Below are positions 22,573 through 35,299 of a stretch of 64,000 bases of DNA, in pieces. The notes under the pieces are model-generated. The model was not told where the DNA came from, did not search any database, and was given only the letters and a program-made list of their open reading frames with translations. Position numbers and translations under genes: made by a program. Within the stretch, counting starts at the first letter, position 1; the number at the start of each line of letters is the position of its first letter. Source of the DNA: Metaphire vulgaris (Eukaryota; Annelida; Clitellata; Crassiclitellata; Megascolecidae); contig CM030865.1 of the NCBI GenBank assembly GCA_018105865.1, positions 12,302,613-12,366,612 of the forward strand. Reading direction: 5' to 3'.

Positions 22573-25500
22573 TTAGTTTATGATTTCCCATTCGGAATCT
22601 GCTGAGTCATGCCGAGTCAGCAGTTTCAGTCTCTGACGATGAGAATCCGACGAGATCTCAAGATCAAAAGTGCGTCGTTGATGCAGTCGATCATCTCGAT
22701 CAATGGCCCACAGATCATCCAAACTGCTGACTGAAAAACAAAACAAGAAGAAATTTATAGTCATCGCAGAAATATCGGAGGAACTAAAACAGCTTTGTTA
22801 TGCTGATAACTAAGCAAAGGACAGAGAAAAAATGGGAACAAAGATAAACATCAAAATGTAAACTAGACAATTTTAATACAACTGCTGTGTAGATGCTACA
22901 ACAAATTGAGTCACTGAACTGACTGAAAAAAGCTGGACAAGTAAGAAAATCTTGGCAAATTTTCACAACTAGAAAATAAAACCTATAAACAAAGCATAAT
23001 ACTAATGAAATTGGAGATACATAAGAGAGGTCGTATACAGACGTCCAATTTACTGGATACAAAATCAAACCGAATTAACCTGGTGCTAATAAACCATTAA
23101 AAAAACATTATGAATGAAATCCCAATGACAGGGAAATTCAGAGGAAATCATTTGCAGTGGGGTATCTTATGACCGACCGGCAATATGGCGGAATTTTCCT
23201 GGAATTCTTTTCCAGAAATCTCCAAACGGATTGGTCCGGGTTATGCCGTAGCGCACAAACACATCATCTTTGGCATTCAAGCCGTACACATGGCGATTAC
23301 TCAGATGAAGACTCTCAAAGGAATGTCCTGTAAGAAAACATCAAAAAAACTCTCTAGCATCAACTGAGAGTTGATCTAAAAACACAATCTGAAACAATGC
23401 TGTCGATGTTCTAAAGCATTTAATTCGTTAAATAATTTACAATTACAACATCATATCAAGATAACAAGACCAGAATTTCTATAAATTGTGTTTAGTTGTT
23501 TAAAGGCTGCAATACGGTACTTAAGCAGTCAATGAAAATGGACAAAATATTTACAAGAAAGAACATTTACCTGGAATGTTCATCCACTTCGTTCCAAGTG
23601 GAAGCCTCTCAGAAACACCAGCTCTGATGTAAACATTCTTCCTCGTATCAATCGCCCACACCTAAATAAAGCAAGTCATCACAAGACTCAGTTACAACAA
23701 GAGGCAAAATCCCAAACAGAATTATCTAAATAGGCAACAATGCTCCACAGCACAGCATAGAGATCTTCTACTGAACTAAGAATGAAACACAAATGACACA
23801 CAAATCTATTCACTAATTATTCCAAGGTTAATTTAATTGTTTAATTAATAATGTTTGTTAATAAAATTAGTATAAACATTTAGATAAGGGAATTTTCAGT
23901 TGTGGTTCCATGGTGGCTTCAATAGTATATGTCACAATATGGACTTATATGCACTGCATTTTAGAAAATTCCCATATCTAAAGCCCTTGTCAAAAAAACT
24001 CACTTTCACTACTTTACAGAATATTAGAGCTACAGAAAAATAACTGACCATAGAACTATTTGGACTGCTCACGACCTGAGCAAGATGAGTCCCGCTCGGA
24101 AGATTGACTCGATCGATTTCGAGCCAAGCCGCGTTGATGCATTTGTTGGATGGAGGTTTGACTCCAATTCTAAGATACGCATTGCCAAGGCTGTCAACCG
24201 CCCACACGTTGTGCACGCTGATGCTCAGATGGACGACCTTGACATTGCCTGCAAAGAGAACAAATTTCACATATTTAACATAAAGGTAATCACTCACTAC
24301 AATAACGAACAACAATTCAGACTTTAGTTTCGGTTACTGCTCCTTGTCTTGTCTCTAACCATCTTCGCTCTGAAGATTGGCTGCATTGTGGACTACCTTC
24401 TTCCAAGTGTTACGGTCTTCTGCTGTTCTTGTCAACTGCTCTATAGTGAGTCCTGTCCTTTCTTTTATGTATGTACTTCACACTTTTTCTTGGTCTGCCT
24501 CTTTTTCTTGATCACGGCATTGTGCCTTGTATTGTTTCAAAGAGCATCAAATCAAAATCACCGAGCTGTGAAAGATCGACCGAAATCCAGCTGACTCCTC
24601 GGATGCAGCGGCTTGACATTCCCGAACGTACGAACATCTTTCCGCCCTTCGTGACGCACCAGAGGGCGCCATCGGTCGCAGCCAACGAAAGAATGGCATC
24701 GTTGAAGAGTGGAGGCGGAATCTCATTTACTCTGTCATCACATGCTGCAGAACTTATGCAGAATATGTCTCCATTGGACTGTTCCAACCAAACGTTCACT
24801 GAAAGAAAGATCCAATGATAATAAATACCCAAAAGAAAGATCCAATGATGATAAATATCCAAAAGAAAGATTCAATGATAATAAATATCCAAAAGAAAGA
24901 TTCAATGATAATAAATACCAAAAAAGAAAGATTCAGCAATAGTAAATATCCTAAAGAAAGATTCAATGATAAATTTTTAAAATGTCCAGAAAGATGCAAT
25001 GCTAGTAAATAATAAAGAAAGATTCAATGATAATAAATATCCACAAGAAGCAGAAATTGGTGCTGCATAAACTAAATGGTCTGTGTTAAAACAGATTTCT
25101 ACTATACAAAAGCCATATTGGAAATTCAACTGTAGTTGATGCAATCAACTGGAATTCTTCTTCTGTCTGAGACGCATTACAATGGGATTCCACTGCAGCA
25201 AAAGTAATGACACTAAATCGTTAATAAAAAAATATGCAGAATACACTCAGAGCGCGACCTTTGCCCTCGTCGTCAGAGCACGAAATCCTCCGCCATTTTG
25301 TCGATGAAAGCATTCCGGGTGGAGTCAACCACTCCCACCGATGACCTGGAAACCAATGGAGACAAATTTCCATTTGAGACAATAAACAAGGAAACGACTA
25401 AATAAAACGCTTTTGATTTGACACAACACTAAGTGACGTCAACAGGACAGAATCTCTTGGAGCAACCAGAGCACTGCAAAGACACATCTCCACATACTAT

Positions 25501-28500
25501 CACACTCAATGCACACCATCAATAAACAAAATCATTAAGAGTCTCTCTCCCTCTCTCTCCCTCTCTATGCCTCTCTGTCTCTCTCTCTCATTGCCAGATT
25601 ACGGTGACAATGCAGCCTCAATAAACAAAACTCAAACTAGAAATTTCAATGTCACTAAATTGAACCATTGGTAAGAAAACTTCAATCAAAAGTAAATGCA
25701 AAGAAATATGGACAAAAACGGTTTTAAAAATTGCAAAATTATCATTTTCAACTTTCAATGTCATCTTCATCATCATTTCTATCATCAAAGGTAAAGACAT
25801 CTGAAGCAACAAATAAATAATTCACTAGTAAAATCCAGCACCAGCCTCTTCTTCTTCGTTTCCCACTTATCAACACTTTATTTTGGTAGTTTTAGAAACC
25901 TTTAAAGAATTTTTTGTTACAGACACTAAAGATGTAGCATTTTGACATTTTTAGCATTCTAACATTTTTTTATAGAATCCCTGACGACAACCTATGTGTC
26001 TGAACTTTCATTTTGCTTAATAGTTGCTATATTGGTGTCCTTATGATTGGATCATATTGTCCCTGAAATTTAACCAAGCAAAAACCAAGGATGACAGTGA
26101 AACAAAAAGTCCCTCACAGCATCATCATTGTCATAACAATAGTAATAATCCAGACATGGACATGGGTCAGGTCCATCCATGGGTTGGGTTGGGTCAGAAA
26201 TGTCCATGTTTATGGTGGGTTGGGTAAAAAAATAAGTCATGGTTTAAGAAATTGTAATGTATTACAGTGGGTTGGGTTCGGTTGGGTCAAGTAACACTAT
26301 TGCTTTCGTGGGTTGGGTTGGGTCGGGTCTGAATCATGACAGGTTGCGCTTTAAAAATGAACCCAAGTCCAAGTCTTTAATAATCATCATCATAATCATA
26401 ATCATCATCATCGTAATCACCGAAATAGTCGTAATAATACTGATAATTTAAATAATAAAAAATCATCATCCTCATCACCACCATAATCATTGGCAGTAAC
26501 TGCAGAAGAAACAAGATTCTGTAATCTTAACCTGTGACCGATCCGTTTGATGCAAAGACCGATTGTCCCTTTCCATAATTCACCCAAACTTCCCCATTTG
26601 CATTGGTGGCAACAACGTCCCCAGCTGCACCGCTGTCGACCAAAGAGGCACTGCGTGAAAAGCTCTGGGGCAGATCCCACAGGGACCACGTCTTACCAGA
26701 CGAAGGCAACGCAGCATCACAGGCACCGCTATCGTCCGTTATCACAGCCTAGACAGTCACAACACACAGACGATCAAAGGAGCAACATCAAAAGAGTTAG
26801 AACGTGCCTTTGATTCTGAGAAAAGGAAGACTTTGACCCTGCCTCTCTAACGCCAAGAATAAACTAAACATGGCAGGTACGGGTGAGGGGATGTCGGTGA
26901 ATTCAGACCTCCCACCAAATTCCGTTCCCGTGTGGATTCTCTGACGTAACTCCGGATGTAAACCAAATCCGGCCGGAAATATCCATCAGCCAAACGAGAT
27001 CGCCGCTTCCAAAGCTGACACTGAACGACAGCATACGACTGCTCTGCCTGAAAATTCAAACGGGAAAACATGGAATATTAGACGTCGGTTTCATCTACAT
27101 CGCTTTATAAATATTCATAAGAAGAATTCTGCCAATAGAAAAGTTTTCTAAGGACCAAAATAAAACCTAGCAGAAAGGTCAAATGTCAACAATAAAACTG
27201 CATTTTTTGCCTAAAATTCTTCGAAAACAGAGATTCTGCTTGAAAAAACGCTTAACTGCAAAATTCTAATAAAAATTGTTGAAAACAACTGCTATTACTT
27301 AAGTAAATATATAAATATTTGGACGATAATTGTCATTCAAGAGAAGAAAATATCGTGTAAAACGAGACAGTCAAAAGAACATTCAATTAATCAAACAACG
27401 AATAAACAAAATATGAAAAACGGACCCAAAACACATAAACTCAATTGCATTACCGTTCTAGAGGTTCCCATCTGGAGCCCTCCTCTCTTCCTTTTCCAAT
27501 CCCGATTCTCACGAGAATCATCAAGTCATCGGTGACGGCCCACACGACTCCTCGGCCGCAAAAGACGTCGGTGACGTGATGCTCACACGGAATTCTGATC
27601 GCTCGAAAGCTCGTTCGTTCTTTCTTCAAGTCTTTCTGCATCAAAACCTCTCCATTCAATTTTGAATACCTAGAAAACAGCAACGCACAAGTCAATGCAG
27701 GCAACATTTTGAATCGCCAAACTCGAGGATTAAGTAAGAAATCCGACAAAATGCCATCCTCAGCCGGAACTGATCCAAAATATGAATCCAAAAATTTATC
27801 TATTTATTGACAATTTATATAGCACAGTAGACAAGGCTAAGGCCTAAAACAATTGCTCACCTTAACTCAACTCGTTTCCGCTCAATTAAGTTCTACGCAA
27901 TTCATAAGCCCAGCATCCAGCTTACCGTTTCATCTATACATCTACCAGTACTCGATGACTGATCTATGAAACCAAGCCCAAGTAGCATGCTTTTCTGCTT
28001 AGTAACTGAAAGACATTAGACAGAGCTCATGAAATCATCTTGCACTGTCAAAAGAGAGACAGATCGTTTAACTAAAAGAATGGGTTTTTTATAAAAAGAG
28101 CAGCGTGTGAACAGAATCTAACCAAGCGACATGATCGTCAACGGACAGGCTCTTTACTTCTCTGATTATCTCTCTCCATTCGTTTCCAGTCGGTGACTTG
28201 CTGCAGACCCTGTTCGCTGCGTAGACTGAATTCTTCGACAAAATCCAAAGTATGAAACCGTTCGGAGAAACGGCAATTTTCTGGGCCGTTCGGTCGATTT
28301 TTACCCATTTTCCTGGAGCGCTGATGGACGTGTAATACACAGCATCGTGTCTGTCCACACACCAGGCGTGCGCAAGAGACAGATCGAGGCATTTCAGACA
28401 AGACGGGGCAATAATTTCTGTCCAGATTTCAACAACCGAAGGTTCCAAGATGATGCCAAAGGAGGTCATCGGCTGACCCGCGGCTGGCTTCGGGTCTGAC

Positions 28501-31500
28501 CTCGAGATTTCCGAAACACTTTCCTCTGGTTTACTGCCGCTGGTCACTTGATAAATGGACACAAAAGTGTCCAATGGTGAAGAGAGAGCTGAAAGATAAT
28601 CCACAGCTGAAGTATTTTCTTCTCTGCCAGAAAGTTCCACTCCTTCCGGTATCTTCGTTTCAACTTTCTGTAATTCTGTGTGTGAGTGTGTTTCTTCGTC
28701 GTGTTCTTTGTCATCTTCCATCTTCTCTTCTAACTTCAGTTCAGATTCTTCTTCTTCCAGTTTTATGGTTGAATTCGCGTCTTCCGTCTCACAGCAGGGA
28801 TCATTGCAGTCTCTGTTCAGATCTGAAGCAAAAGAGATTTTGCTTCGTGATTTTGCAGTTAAATTCGTCTTCTCAGAGTCCGTGAGTTCGCTCGAGACGA
28901 CTTCAGAGGCGGACAGATCTATACTTTTGCAGGAAGAAACGTCAGAAGCGCCGTTTGATCGGGAGAAGAGTTCTTCTGCAGCAACGTCTGTCGGTTGGAT
29001 TGACGAGTCAGGCGGCAGCACCAAATCAGCTGAACGCAGCATTAGCACTAGATCCGGTTTAGGATTCACAGCAGCAGGACCGAGGGAGGCAAACGCCGTG
29101 GATGGAGGGCACGGCAGAGGGTCACTTAAAGGTCTCTCTGACGGCAAAACGGTCGGCGATTTTGGCCGCAGGTCTTCCGGCTCACAGAGTGGATCGACCG
29201 ACGACTGTGGTGACGACGCAGCATCTGCCGAAGGCTGTCGTGAAGTCGGGAGAAGCGACGGGCTGGCACTGCGCCAAATACAATCACGCAGCTCCATCTG
29301 ACCAGGACCTGTGCTCTGTCGACCAGGGTCGACCGGAGTCGGAGATCGGTCGTAATGACCCGAGTCTCCTGAACTGATGCTTACGACGTCGGCTGTCGGT
29401 GGCTGGTGGACTTTCAAACAACAGACAAAAAAATTAATATTTTTAAGCATAAAATTAAAAGAAAAACAAATTTTAACTAAAATTACAAACTTATAAAATC
29501 TTGAGTATGCGAAGATCTTCTGAATAAATGAGATCGACCAATGCCAACCACTGAAGCGTTGCATTTGAAGACAACACAACCAATGTTATGACATCAATAA
29601 CAAATCTGCAAAATTCAAGCGTACGTTTTGCTTTTTTCCTGACTTTCTTTTTCTGGATTGATTTGAAGACAATTTCTTCTGATAATTTATCAACCGAATT
29701 AGTTGCGTCGTACGTCAAAGGCGGCTTCATTTCAACCGTCGGTCGCTCCTGCTCGGGAGGCTTTGGCTCGATCTTCAACGACACGATCTCATTTGGATCC
29801 AACTTAATGATCGGAATTGAATCCTCGATCCGAGTGTCATCACTGCCGGGACTACTCCTTATCTCTTCTCCGGTCTCTGGACTTCCAGCGGAATTTTCCG
29901 CCGCACTGGTTCCGTCCTGTACCGCATCGACCACGTTCTCCATCAAAACTCCAATGAGTGACTTAGTCATGGATGCCACCGAGTCAGACGATGCAACGGT
30001 CTTCTGACTGGAAACTTTAGTTTCATGGGTCGAAAGCTGAATAGGAATGCCTGTCAAAACATTGCAAACTGTGTCTAATGCAAATAAATGAGAATTTATT
30101 TAGCTCCTGAACTTCAAAAAGAATATCAGGACATTAAACTTTGAGATAACATATCATTCAAATGAGCAGCCATGTTTCTTCATAACCTTAGCGGGGCCAG
30201 AAAAAAACTTTAAAACCTAAATTTCTACTTTTTCAGGTTTTTTAAAGGTTTTTAAATAAAAACCTAGGCTTTAAAAACCACATTTTCCAGTCCAGATCCT
30301 AATTTATTACATCCATCCAGCTTATGCTATGATTACTACGATACTTGTGCTATTTTTCATTTTATGATGACTCCCTCATTTTATTTTCTAAAATTAACAT
30401 AGTTACAAAGCATACCATATTCTCAGTCCACATGCAGGCAAATTATAATTATTTCTGTTTGCTGTTGTTGTTACCTGTCATATATGAAGGAAGCCTTGTT
30501 CTGAAGGCGTGCCGTGCCAGGTACCGAAGAGTTCCGTTGTTTGGCTTCGTCAGAAGAAGTACCTCGTCATCCAGGACGGCAATGTCCATAATCTCGGGGA
30601 GCGACGCGTTGAAACACACGAACTGACCAGATCGAGGATTCACGACAAAAATTCCACTTTCAAAGTAGCTGAGAATCAACTCCTGGTTGAAGACGAACAA
30701 CTGCGAGAAATGCACGGCAGCCGCAGACGGCAGACACTGCGACTGCGGCCCTTCGTTGGGAAGCAGCGAGACGCCAAATGACCTGTCCAGATTGGCCGCA
30801 AGCGTCTTGAAGATGACCGTGAGCGAAACGGTCCCGATGATGTCCGCCTTCCACAGACTGAGGTTCGGGCGAGCGCAGTAAATGACCGCGTCCTGCGGTT
30901 GAAAACTGCCGGGGACGAAGATCGAACCGAACGGACCAAGACTACAAAACGAAGACATTGAGATAAAACGCATAGAGGAAAAATACATTCCACAATGAAA
31001 CCCAAAGCATAATGCATTAAGCACACCCACTGAACACTGGTGGCTAACGCTTTTAATTCTATTCATGAAATCATAATCAGCATCCTCTTCATATTTTAAA
31101 AGATCAAAACCTCGAATTGCAAGAACAAACAAATTGTGAAAAGACAGATTTCAGAACAAATAGCACAACAGATCCAGCAACTGGACCATCTCTCTATGGC
31201 TTGATGTTAACAAATCCATGGAAACACTCCACATCAGCTTCCACTCATATCTCTTCAATTTGAAACAAAAGCACCAATCACTTTCCTTTTCCATTCAAAG
31301 CACAGACAGTAATATTAATTAATAATCAATTAATAATTATTATTAATCTTAAATATTGATTAAATATTAACAATTAATAATTAATTAATAATTAATTAAT
31401 TAATATTAAGAATAACATCTCACATATAACCGTTGTAGGCTTTACCAAAATTTTGATCCAATCTTTGATCCATTTATCACATAGCCTTAATAATTATGAA

Positions 31501-32270
31501 GAATGGCTGAGAAAGACAGGCATATGCAAGGAAAAAGAATAAGTATGAATAAGTTGTTAAATTGTTGAAATTGTGAAAATTAAATAAAAACAAATGTCTT
31601 TCACGTTTTCCTGTCTTTTCGTCCAACTTGGGTGACGCTCATAGCATCGTCGGGATTGCAGAGCACAGAACGCCACCTGGTGGAAACAAGGAGCATCCTG
31701 TGAGCATAACTGAGCTGCACAATTGAATGAGGCTCTTTGCAAACGACGTAAGATGTACTCTGATTCTAAAACAACCACAGAGCCAATGAATAACAACAGC
31801 TCACTACCACACTCCAAGTTCATCGATATTAGAAACTGAAAAAAATCTTTTAAAGTTTCATTAGCAAATAAAACTCACAACTGCTACACAACAATAATTA
31901 CACTGTAAAGATACATTATACACCGGCTTCAACATTAACTTAATGACCCTTTAAACACCAAGATTCTTAAAATATTTACAAATTAATTGCAAGCAAATGA
32001 AAATAAAGGTTTATCTGTCTCATTGATTGCAACAGTTTTCCCCAACAAATTAATTTCCTTATCATAACTATTTCTTAAAACATGAGACAACTTAACTACC
32101 GTTGTGTAATCAATTTCAGTGCAGACAACAACTCCGTCTTCATCTCCACTGAATAGTTTCATCGCGTTCTGACTCCACTCAAAGCACGTGACTGTGGAAT
32201 GGTGAAGGTCGCGAATTCCAAAGACATGGAGCTAAAATCAACACAGTTCTCTCTTACCTTTCACTGCTCC

Positions 32271-32353
<83 letters not shown>

Positions 32354-33527
32354 ACCAGTAAACTAGTCTCATATCAGATTCAATGGTCACCAAAAATTGA
32401 AACAATACGAACAGGATTGCTACCTTGCTACTGTTTACAGGGCACAAACTATTACTTCTGTTTCTCTATTACTAGAAAATATTCATAAAGTTCTATAGAC
32501 ATTTAAAGTATGAGCTTATTCGACTAAAGATTACAATGACATGGTAAAAATTTATAAAGAATTTATAATCTAAAATTAAGCTCAAATATAGTTCAGCAGA
32601 AATTCTGAATAAATGAATTTGGGATGACTGACAACCCAGTTCATTTGGACATCATCAGACATTGGACACTAAAGAACATCTTAGATGACAACAGTCATAA
32701 GAGGATGACATACTTTTACATTGAGTCCAGCCAATGGAGCGGGCAGGCGAAATATGGAAACAAAACCCAAAGCTGTTCCCATGGCAACAACATACTCCAC
32801 GCTTCTCTTCAACCTCACTTTCGTCACAGGACTGCGGTCGCTCTAGAATAGAAATCAACGATCAGCAAAGAACTAAAGATCTAAAAAAGATCATGATCAG
32901 TAATGATATAGAGGTGATCATAATCGACAGCTGATCAGCTAAACAGGTGCATTAATATTAATATTGCCAACATTCTAAAATACGAAACTCAAAGATCAAT
33001 ATTAATAATAATATATTTTCCAGGCCTCCAAATGCTAATACAATGGATTCAAATCATGGATGCTTGTCAAAATATTGAAACTGAGATATTTAATTTATTA
33101 GTTATTGCAATAATGAAATAGGATCTTGCTCAAATCAAATGAAGCTTCTTCTATATCACATTTCAACATGCTTTCAAATGCAAATTTCTGGAGAAATCTA
33201 TTCACAATACGTATAAAATAACTGTGCTACCAAGAAACTTCTCCACAAATATGTAACTCCCGATTCAGTTGCTTGAAAACTAATTACTTTGACGACAACA
33301 GAAATCAAATTAACCGGCTTAGTGGTGAGACGATGTTTAACTGATTCTTCAAATCTGTCGTAAAGATAAAGCCACCCGGTCTCAGTTCCAATGGCGACCC
33401 AGTCGCTGGTGAAGTCAACGCAGGTCCACGATACATCTGCACTGAAAAATCCTCTTTGCTCTTTGTGCGGCACAGACTTTACTAAGTTCGCAAGGTCGCC
33501 GTATTCTCTTAAGAAAACTTCAGCCAT
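22573..33527 (-). CDS. TECPR2: TECPR2, tectonin beta-propeller repeat protein
   Basis: Sixteen exons: 33527-33288, 32842-32714, 32231-32100, 31765-31605, 30941-30475, 30074-29625, 29410-28123, 27669-27454, 27047-26909, 26748-26532, 25345-25247, 24798-24562, 24248-24049, 23661-23571, 23327-23178, 22730-22573. They total 4374 nt (1457 aa plus stop; human 1411 aa) with consistent phases. Exons 1-5 encode the N-terminal WD40 propeller (SDWVAIGTETGWLYLYDRF, AMKLFSGDEDGVVV). Exons 6-7 encode a Ser/Glu-rich disordered linker. Exons 7-16 encode tectonin repeats (HVAWYSKLNGEV, DLVWLMDISGRIWFTSG, NVWAVDSLGNAYLRIG, VWAIDTRKNVYIRAG, LWAIDRDDRLHQR). The C-terminus DSEWEIIN is an acidic W-x-x-I motif matching the LC3-interacting region of human TECPR2. 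By family it acts at ER exit sites and in autophagosome-lysosome targeting. Confidence 0.94.
24330..24520 (-). mobile_element. LINE ORF2 C-terminal tail fragment
   Basis: With frame changes, the minus strand reads KRGRPRKK, then TGLTIEQLTRTAEDRNTWKK and VVHNAANLQSEDG. RGRPxxxW...GLTxxQ...AxDRxxWxxxV is the terminal motif of non-LTR retrotransposon ORF2 proteins. It is a decayed, 5'-truncated copy in a TECPR2 intron. Confidence 0.7.
24801..25045. repeat. Minisatellite, 30 bp unit, about eight copies, at a TECPR2 splice acceptor
   Basis: The unit is near AAAGAAAGATTCAATGATAA followed by TAAATATCCA. Copies run from 24801, immediately next to TECPR2 exon 12 (which starts at 24798 on the minus strand), to about 25045, with one copy replaced by unrelated sequence near 24975-25010. 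On the transcribed strand it gives repeated TCTTTC pyrimidine tracts. Confidence 0.9.
25539..25591. repeat. (CT)n-rich tract
   Basis: An imperfect TCTCTCCC/TCTCTG repeat in the TECPR2 intron between exons 10 and 11. No further signal is seen. Confidence 0.8.
26160..26335. repeat. GGGTT-rich tract in TECPR2 intron
   Basis: Clusters of GGGTTGGGTT, GGTTGGGTCGGGTC and single GGGTT units are spread over about 175 bp on the plus strand, with AACCC on the transcribed strand. The G-run spacing is compatible with G-quadruplex formation. It is not the exact animal telomere hexamer. Confidence 0.7.
27796..27860 (-). mobile_element. Short retroelement 3' end
   Basis: The minus strand reads GGCCTTAGCCTTGTCTACTG then TGCTATATAAATTGTCAATA, the same 3' end as the copies at 12990 and 53930. 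It lies in a TECPR2 intron. Confidence 0.65.
31309..31412. repeat. AT-rich ATTAATTAATAA tract
   Basis: Low-complexity repeats of ATTAATTAATA, about 100 bp, in the TECPR2 intron between exons 4 and 5. Confidence 0.8.
32272..32351. repeat. (AAT)n microsatellite in TECPR2 intron
   Basis: About 26 uninterrupted AAT units about 40 bp from TECPR2 exon 3. It produces meaningless poly-Ile/Asn open frames. Confidence 0.95.
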
Positions 33528-34663
33528 TACAACAACTGAAACACAAGCGAAACACCCTTACAAGCTGGTCAGTGGTCACCCTAAGCCAGCAAATATGTAA
33601 AGCTAAGTTAGCAAAGTAATGGACCACATAAAGCCTCTAAGCCGCTTCTATTGTCGCCCATCATTGACTCAAGACTGTCAGTTTTGTTTCTTCTCCAAAA
33701 GCTTTGCAGTAGATCCATTTAAAGAAGAAACTCTAATGGACGAACATAAAGTCCAGTGTGCTATGATAAACTGAGGCGTGAATCAACTACAATATAGCGC
33801 AGATAAATGGTTCATGGCATGGCATGTCAAATCGTGGATTAGAATCTAGGAGTGTCAATTTGAAGCCGGTGCTATAAAAATATGACTCCATGTCACGAGA
33901 TGTTGAGAAAACGCGATTTGACCTCAACTCGCGTCTTAAAATTGTCATGATTAGAAATTGGATTATTTTAATTACAGAAAACTCGTTAAAATTCTGTACA
34001 TTTAAAAACAACGCCCACAGAGAAGTAAACATCTGACAGCATTATTAATAAGATGTTTAACAGAGAATCGCTCAACGGTCACATTAAATTAAATGGCTCA
34101 AATTAAACTCAATTTCTCTATTTTTAATATTTATCTAAGTGAAATTCTTTAAATTCAGAGCCACGAAATTAATATTTACTATTTATTTCTTTACGTTTCC
34201 CAGATGTTGGAATCGGAAAATATGGATAACTCCAGAACCATAGATGTCACTGACATTTATTTAGCACAATATTTATAGTAATGTGTGATTTTATGTAGTG
34301 CACGATTTCCGCTGCTTTTGTCCGAGTTAAAAGCAAACAAACTTTTCTGACACAAAGCGAGAAAACAGTATCATCGTGATTAAATTGCTTTGTCTCGGTG
34401 GCTTACTAGCTTTAGCCTCACTGCCCTTTGGATGTTGACTATTGCCTGACTGATAAAGTGATAATATACCTTCTCCATAGTTATTTTAAGAGAGGCTGAG
34501 CCATGTACAGCTTTGCTAAAAACAAGCAGCTACTTTGTGCTGCCACCAAGGCGCTATAGAAATCCACGAGATTTTACTTTACTTACTTTAGCTATCACGC
34601 GGTGTACATTGTGGCGATATTGAAATTTAAATATGAAATATTGATGTATATTAGAGGTGGGTC
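33528..34663. other. Divergent spacer upstream of TECPR2
   Basis: This and the following MITE separate the divergent TECPR2 and phosphatase genes (1.77 kb between start codons). It contains a short retroelement end at 34544-34595 (GGCGCTATAGAAATCCACGA then TTACTTTACTTACTTTA), similar to one at 37910-37945. No gene or convincing core promoter motif is seen. Confidence 0.45.
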
Positions 34664-34671
34664 CTTCTCGA

Positions 34672-34841
34672 CAGCGGCGCGGCTCTAAGATTTGGCAAGT
34701 GGGGGGCCGTTGGGGAGCCAACCATTTGTTGTTTAATGTATGTAGCATTAAGTATAAGGTCCCAACTGGGGGCCACTGGGAGCGGGCAGGCACTCAATAG
34801 AGGGGCACGGGCCCCCTGCCCCCCCGGTGGAGCCGCCACTG
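34672..34841. mobile_element. hAT-like MITE with exact 8-bp target duplication
   Basis: A 170-bp element with ends CAGCGGCGCGGCTC and GGTGGAGCCGCCACTG, flanked by CTTCTCGA on both sides (34664-34671 and 34842-34849). It is the same family as 1329 and 20995. It sits about 460 bp upstream of the phosphatase start codon. Confidence 0.92.
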
Positions 34842-35299
34842 CTTCTCGATTACCTAAATCGATAATCAAATACGATATTACAGCGATAAAATCTAGGAAT
34901 CGATATCGAGAACAATTTGATATCGACTGGCCTCTGCTGCGAGTCACGTTTCGTCAATTATAGGCTGTGATCAAGAATGATGGCCATTATTAAAGACTTC
35001 TTATCGTTGTGAATCTTTCAAATGAATTTTTGTGTTATATCTAGCATGCAGCTTTTGCCGAGCCACCTAAACGCTACAACTGCGCAGTATTATCAATTTA
35101 TCAAGCACACGACTTTAATAGTGCTATATGAGCTACCTCTTTCGTATTTTATTCTTTGATTATCAGCTGTTCAAAGATTAAGAAAACACAAGAGTAAACA
35201 ACGTAATATTAAACTTTCTAGACTGATATTTCGCAAAATTATCTCCAATGCAAGATTATCAGAGTTAATATATATATATTTCGTTAGGCCTAAAGACTA

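Noticed and set aside
32238..32447. Poly-Ile, poly-Asn and poly-Leu open frames over (AAT)n tracts (also 39373-39738, 578-781, 59656-59895)
   Set aside because: Pure microsatellite translation.
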